Shown one piece after another: positions 11,854 through 15,534 of a DNA stretch of 15,534 nucleotides. The notes beneath the pieces were generated by a model. The model was not told where the DNA came from. It ran no database searches and was given only the letters and a program-made list of their open reading frames with translations. The DNA comes from Candidatus Sulfopaludibacter sp. SbA3 (GTDB lineage Bacteria > Acidobacteriota > Terriglobia > 2-12-FULL-54-10). Position 1 is the stretch's first letter; each line of letters opens with the position of its first letter. The position numbers were made by a program, and so were the translations under genes. The DNA lies in assembly GCA_945865705.1 (NCBI GenBank), contig CAMBEY010000033.1, positions 1-15,534 on the forward strand, in the 5' to 3' direction.

Positions 11854-14246
11854 TCTTCCAGCTTCTCGATTTGCCGGACGGCGAGGTCCATATTTTGCTT
11901 GGCGGATTCGGCATCGCCTTCGGCCAGCGCGGACTTGGCTTCGCCGAGCAGATAGTCCATGCTGTCGCGCGCCGCCGCCATGTCGCCTCGCATGCCGACG
12001 CCCTGGCGCGCCTGCTGCTGCTCCATGCGCGTGATGCTGTTGGCCACGGAATTGGCCCGTCCCGCCAGCATGGCCAACTCTGAGCGCAGCCCACGCAATG
12101 CCTGATTGCCTGCGGCAGAAGATGCTGCGGACGCGGTTGGCGCCGCCCCGGTTGAGCCGGATTGCGTCGCCGCTGCGCTTACGGGAGCCAATGTTGACTG
12201 GGTTCCCGGCGCACCCGTCGAGGAAGCTTGCGATGTGGCAGCGGAGGCCGCGACTGCTCCACTGGAGTTCGTCGTCGATGGTGCGGAGGTTTGTGCGGAG
12301 GCCGCGGCTCCGCGGAAAGCCGCCGCGCCCGCTGCGCCAACTCCCACACCAACTCCTGCACCACCGCCGGAATTTGATCCTCCACCTGCGCCGCCCGCCG
12401 CTCCGGCAACGGAGCCATCCGCTCCAGGCGAGGACGCTGTCCCATCGGATGGCAGCGAGGTCTGGCCAGCCGTGGAGCCATCCGTTGAGCCTGCCCGCTC
12501 CGGCTCGCTTTTGCCGCCGATCAGTCCAAACTGATACGCCGCGACAGCGGCAATCACCAAGGCTGATCCTCCGACGGCCAGGAAGGTTCCCGCGCGGCTG
12601 GGACCACCGGGCACGGGCTGCTGCGCGCCCTGGCCCTGCTGCGCGTTCTGTTGATAAGGGGCAGGAGCGTGTGGTTGCGCGACGGTCGGGATGGCGGCGG
12701 ACGCCTTCGCCTTTCCTGCTGGAACGGGAAGAGCCGGGGCCGATGACAACTGCTCCACCAACGCGCGTGCCTTCTTCAGCTTTTCGGGAACCTCTGGATT
12801 GCCCACCTCTGCGGTAACCAGATTGACGACGTGCATCTTCACGCCGTGCTTCACCTCGGCCTCACCCAGGTCGTGCAAGGTCTTTGACCACTCGCTCAAT
12901 TGATTGAGGGTTTCCGAGACCGTCCTCGATACCAGGATATGGCCGGCATCACCCACGTCCATCACGCGCTGCGCGGAATTGATGCCGCCGCCGGCCACGT
13001 TGGAATTCGCGTTGATGTCGGCGATGCGATACACCGGGCCGGAATGCACGCCCATGCGCAGTGGCAGATCGGGATGATTCTTCAGCTCGCGCGCGACCTC
13101 GATGGCGCACTGCACCGGCGCGACAGGGTTCTGGAAGAACACCAGCGCCATGCCGTCCCCGGTGGGCAGGGAAATAATCTGGTTGGCTTGCTGCGCGCGG
13201 CGATACTCGGCGGTGCCGCGCACGATCTCGCCGAGCTTCTGAATGCGCTGGCTTTGCAGATCCATGTGCAGCATTGAGTAGCTCACCAGATCCATGAACA
13301 GCACGTAAGCCGTCTCCAGCCCCTGCGAGGAGGAAGGAGTTGCTACTGCCGGAACGGCTGGTACTGGCGCGGAGATGGATGCCTCGGCGCCGAGCGCGCG
13401 GGCGATCTCCTCGCCGAAGTCACGGGGGCGAGCCTGGCGCTCTCCTGGCAGGTAGGAGACCGCCCTCACGATTGTGTTTTCCGCTGCCTCGGGTATGTCG
13501 GAGCGTATCTGACGCGGCTTCACGCCAAGGCCTTGTGGCGTGGTCTCCGGCCGCTGACCCGTTAGCATTTCGTAGGCAATTACGCCGAGCGCGTAGATGT
13601 CGCTCGACCCGGTCGCCTGTCCCATCACTTGCTCAGGGGCCATGTAGGCCAGCGTGCCGACCACCTTGGACGCCTGGGGCTGGCCGCCAACTATTTGTGA
13701 GTCGCGCACGGAGGCGATGCCGAAGTCGATGAGCTTGACTTGAATCTCGCCCTCGCCGAGCGACTGCACCATGATGTTTTCCGGCTTCAGGTCGCGATGA
13801 AACACGCCCTTGTCGTGCGCCGCGCTGAGCGCCTGTCCTACCTGGCGGAGAATGCGCGCCGCCTGTCGAAACTCCATCCCGCCGGGGTGGATGAGCGTGC
13901 GCAACGTAACACCCTCGACAAACTGCATCACTAGGAACGGCTGATGATCCGGTGTCTCGCCGGTGTCGAGCACGCCCACCACGCCGGGATGATCGATGCG
14001 CGCCATGGCCTCGATCTCCTGCTGAAACTTTTTCTGAAAATAAGTGTCGGGCGAGGAGCCGTCATGCAGCAGTTTAATTACGACGGGTTTCGAGAGCAGT
14101 TGCTTGTCGCGCGCCAGGAACACCACGCCGAAGCCGCCACGTCCCAACTCACGCTCGATGAGGTAGCGATTCTTCCAGATGCTTCCGGAAGGGTCGGAAG
14201 CGGGTGTGCCCGGAATCGGCTGGGTTCGTTCAAACTCTGCGGCCAT
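11838..14246 (-). CDS. Ser/Thr protein kinase fused to a class III cyclase-like domain, membrane anchored
   Basis: 802 aa. The Hanks-type kinase (about 28-285) has a complete active site: G-loop GRGGFG (35-40), Lys58, HRDLKPEN (Asp152), DFG (Asp174), APE (203-205). A class III nucleotidyl cyclase homology domain follows (about 312-450): both metal Asp are present (Asp319 and Asp364, 45 apart) and so are the transition-state Asn423 and Arg427, but the purine-selecting Lys and Asp positions appear as Leu360 and Asn416. Then a Pro/Gln-rich linker, one TM segment (about 554-577), a long Gly/Ser/Ala/Thr-rich low-complexity stretch, and a helical tail (about 715-802). Kinase and cyclase domains are cytoplasmic. 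It starts 20 nt after the CsgG-like gene, so they form an operon. Confidence 0.9.
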   Translation of the reverse strand: MAAEFERTQPIPGTPASDPSGSIWKNRYLIERELGRGGFGVVFLARDKQLLSKPVVIKLLHDGSSPDTYFQKKFQQEIEAMARIDHPGVVGVLDTGETPDHQPFLVMQFVEGVTLRTLIHPGGMEFRQAARILRQVGQALSAAHDKGVFHRDLKPENIMVQSLGEGEIQVKLIDFGIASVRDSQIVGGQPQASKVVGTLAYMAPEQVMGQATGSSDIYALGVIAYEMLTGQRPETTPQGLGVKPRQIRSDIPEAAENTIVRAVSYLPGERQARPRDFGEEIARALGAEASISAPVPAVPAVATPSSSQGLETAYVLFMDLVSYSMLHMDLQSQRIQKLGEIVRGTAEYRRAQQANQIISLPTGDGMALVFFQNPVAPVQCAIEVARELKNHPDLPLRMGVHSGPVYRIADINANSNVAGGGINSAQRVMDVGDAGHILVSRTVSETLNQLSEWSKTLHDLGEAEVKHGVKMHVVNLVTAEVGNPEVPEKLKKARALVEQLSSAPALPVPAGKAKASAAIPTVAQPHAPAPYQQNAQQGQGAQQPVPGGPSRAGTFLAVGGSALVIAAVAAYQFGLIGGKSEPERAGSTDGSTAGQTSLPSDGTASSPGADGSVAGAAGGAGGGSNSGGGAGVGVGVGAAGAAAFRGAAASAQTSAPSTTNSSGAVAASAATSQASSTGAPGTQSTLAPVSAAATQSGSTGAAPTASAASSAAGNQALRGLRSELAMLAGRANSVANSITRMEQQQARQGVGMRGDMAAARDSMDYLLGEAKSALAEGDAESAKQNMDLAVRQIEKLEDFLGR

Positions 14247-14266
14247 GATGTTCTATCGCCTTCCGC

Positions 14267-15235
14267 TTACTGGGCTGATGCAACTCGATCGCCAACCTTG
14301 GGAGTTCCCGCGCCGCTGAAATTCCCGACCGAGGAGGTCGCGTCCACTTCCGTGATGGTCACTTCGCCGATGGCCTCTTCGATTCTGCGAATTACTTTCC
14401 CCGTTGCGGGATCTTTGATCTCGCGACCGGAACGTTTCACATCCAGCTTCATCCCGATCTGCACGCCCACTTTGGTTCCAATATTTAGAACCATGACTCC
14501 GCCTGTCGCATCGGCCACCAGCCCTTCGACTGAAATCTTCTTCCCGACAACCTTGTCCGCGTTGGCGTTGAGGTCCACGGTGAGCGTGGTAACGGCTTTG
14601 TTCACGGCCTCTCCGATGATGGTGTCGCGGAAATTCGAGCTTTTCATGTCGATGCTTCCGACCCCTGAGCTGCTGTTGCCCACCACGCCCGTGCCCGAGC
14701 GCGTCGACTCACCCTTGCCGCTGGCGACGGCGTAAATCTCAGCCGACTCCGTGCCTACCAGTCGCGCGCTGATATTGACCACCGCTTTGCTCTCTTTCCT
14801 GGATACACCGCCGATGCCGAAGCGTCCGCCGACTCGACTGAGCGCGCCGCCGCCCACGTTGGTGGTCTTATCGTCCGCGCCAAACTGAGTGATGCTGCCG
14901 ATGATGATTCCATCCACGCCAAGAAGCTTCCCAATCTTCGCGGCTGAATTCGCGTCGGCGCGGTCGCTGTTAGAGAAATTTTGTTCAGTGAGAATCTTGT
15001 CGAGAGCTTTGCGATCGACGACGGAGTAAGTGCCGGTCTTGACCAACTCCTCGACCATCAGGTCCGCGATGCCTTTGCCGATATCGACACTGGATCCCAT
15101 CACGGATGAAACGGAGCCTTGCACGGTAGCGTACTCGAAATCAAAAACTGCGACACGCTTCTTTTGTGCATTCGCCGGAACAGCGAACGACGCTAGTAGA
15201 ATTAAGCCTCCTGCCACGCCGGTTCTTATACGCAT
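14267..15235 (-). CDS. CsgG/HfaB-family secreted protein
   Basis: 322 aa from ATG at 15235, chosen because GAGGAGG (15241-15247) lies 5 nt upstream; an ATG six codons earlier lacks this. Residues 1-23 are a signal peptide (MRIRTGVAGGLILLASFAVPANA, cleaved after ANA before Gln24) without a lipobox. The CsgG-like domain follows: RVAVFDFEYATV, IADLMVEELVKTGTYSVVDR, LDKILTEQNF, AKIGKLLGVDGIIIGSITQFG, then NISARLVGTESAEI. The C-terminal 90 residues (from about 230) form a small beta domain (GVMVLNIGTKVGVQIGMKLDV). CsgG itself is a curli export lipoprotein pore; lacking a lipidation Cys, this one is more likely a soluble periplasmic relative. First gene of an operon with the kinase. Confidence 0.8.
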   Translation of the reverse strand: MRIRTGVAGGLILLASFAVPANAQKKRVAVFDFEYATVQGSVSSVMGSSVDIGKGIADLMVEELVKTGTYSVVDRKALDKILTEQNFSNSDRADANSAAKIGKLLGVDGIIIGSITQFGADDKTTNVGGGALSRVGGRFGIGGVSRKESKAVVNISARLVGTESAEIYAVASGKGESTRSGTGVVGNSSSGVGSIDMKSSNFRDTIIGEAVNKAVTTLTVDLNANADKVVGKKISVEGLVADATGGVMVLNIGTKVGVQIGMKLDVKRSGREIKDPATGKVIRRIEEAIGEVTITEVDATSSVGNFSGAGTPKVGDRVASAQ

Positions 15236-15310
15236 CTCGACCTCCTCAGCCATGCCGATCTCGACCGCGATCCGGGCTGGAACGCCGATCCTCTTGTCCC
15301 GGCACCGGAG

Positions 15311-15338
15311 GCCTGTTCCATCGAATTATACAACAGGC
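15311..15338 (-). promoter_or_regulatory. -10 element with flanking inverted repeat upstream of the CsgG-like gene
   Basis: On the minus strand a perfect TATAAT (15330-15325) lies about 90 nt upstream of the CsgG-like start; the -35 is poor. GCCTGTT (15311-15317) and AACAGGC (15332-15338) form a perfect 7-bp inverted repeat surrounding the -10, a layout that suits a repressor site. The poor -35 could mean an activator is needed. Confidence 0.4.
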
Positions 15339-15417
15339 ATGGGTGCAAGCGGACGGTCTCTTTTAGGACAGGTAACTATAGTGCGCCGGGGCTTTCATAC
15401 ATCCCCATTATTCCCCC

Positions 15418-15445
15418 TTGATTGGTTCGCCTGGAGTGGTATACT
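15418..15445 (+). promoter_or_regulatory. Sigma70-like promoter, plus strand
   Basis: TTGATT (15418-15423), a 16-nt spacer and TATACT (15440-15445, 5 of 6). Transcription would start near 15452 and give a leader of about 75 nt to the ATG at 15527. The leader is rich in palindromes (ACTGGCC/GGCCAGT, GTCAGC/GCTGAC between 15443 and 15486). Confidence 0.5.
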
Positions 15446-15526
15446 GGCCGCCAGTCAGCGCTGGCCAGTGCCGCCGGACTGGCTGACCGTAATATAGAGA
15501 CGCCATCCCTCGAAGGAGTTCCACCT

Positions 15527-15534
15527 ATGGATAG
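15527..15534 (+). CDS. Start of a gene that leaves the window
   Basis: ATGGATAG at the right edge is preceded by AAGGAG (15513-15518) at 8 nt and by the promoter at 15418-15445. Only two codons (Met-Asp) are visible, so nothing can be said about the product. Confidence 0.55.

Noticed and set aside
12098..12817. Long plus-strand and minus-strand alternative frames (239 and 142 codons) across the kinase linker
   Set aside because: They are shadows of the GC-rich Gly/Ser/Ala linker of the kinase gene; Arg/Pro/Ala-rich without domain features.

Overview
The window is about 15.5 kb of GC-rich bacterial DNA. Gene content suggests a free-living Gram-negative soil or sediment bacterium, most likely an acidobacterium. 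The evidence is an hfq-hflX pair, a Ser/Thr kinase fused to a cyclase domain, a CsgG-like secreted protein, large beta-propeller proteins, Rhs debris, and many palindromic intergenic repeats. The phylum is an inference from style and was not tested.

Layout. (1) 89-2051, minus strand: a tight three-gene operon of a 101-aa unknown protein, a DPH6-type PP-loop ATPase and pyrD (class 1B dihydroorotate dehydrogenase). The 3' end of pyrD runs into a palindromic repeat. (2) 2386-4557, plus strand: a secreted or membrane-anchored protein of about 720 residues with 12 propeller repeats. It is cut by one in-frame TGA with no shift of frame. This is either a nonsense mutation or a recoded (selenocysteine) codon. 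(3) 4558-5341: a 24-bp perfect palindrome in the spacer of a sigma70-like promoter, a strong hairpin, and a lower-GC minus-strand gene that may have a BECR-type RNase/toxin fold. (4) 5342-7015, plus strand: hfq and hflX. (5) 7016-7560: an AT-rich gap with a possible promoter / 25-aa hydrophobic peptide / terminator unit on the minus strand, plus short repeats. (6) 7561-8166: a YihX-like HAD phosphatase. (7) 8632-11181, minus strand: a decayed Rhs polymorphic-toxin locus. Three Rhs-core fragments alternate with two toxin-tip/immunity pairs. One tip looks like a transglutaminase/papain-like cysteine enzyme and is followed, by TGATG overlap, by a 55-aa two-TM protein. The other is an all-helical tip followed, by ATGA overlap, by a HEAT-like 222-aa protein. 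The core is 5'-truncated and carries small indels in G-rich runs. (8) 11182-11837: dispersed palindromes and degenerate GGTCAG-type repeats with no credible gene. (9) 11838-15235, minus strand: a two-gene operon of a CsgG-like lipoprotein-channel-family secreted protein and an 802-aa kinase-cyclase-TM protein. (10) 15418-15534: promoter, structured leader and first codons of a plus-strand gene that leaves the window.

How the parts relate: housekeeping functions (pyrimidine synthesis, RNA chaperone, ribosome-associated GTPase, phosphatase) are interspersed with accessory material. The Rhs block and the BECR-like gene look acquired. The kinase-cyclase/CsgG pair looks like a membrane signalling unit with an envelope partner. 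The items most worth following are the in-frame TGA, the Rhs toxin/immunity pairs, and the operator-like palindrome with its short downstream structured segment.
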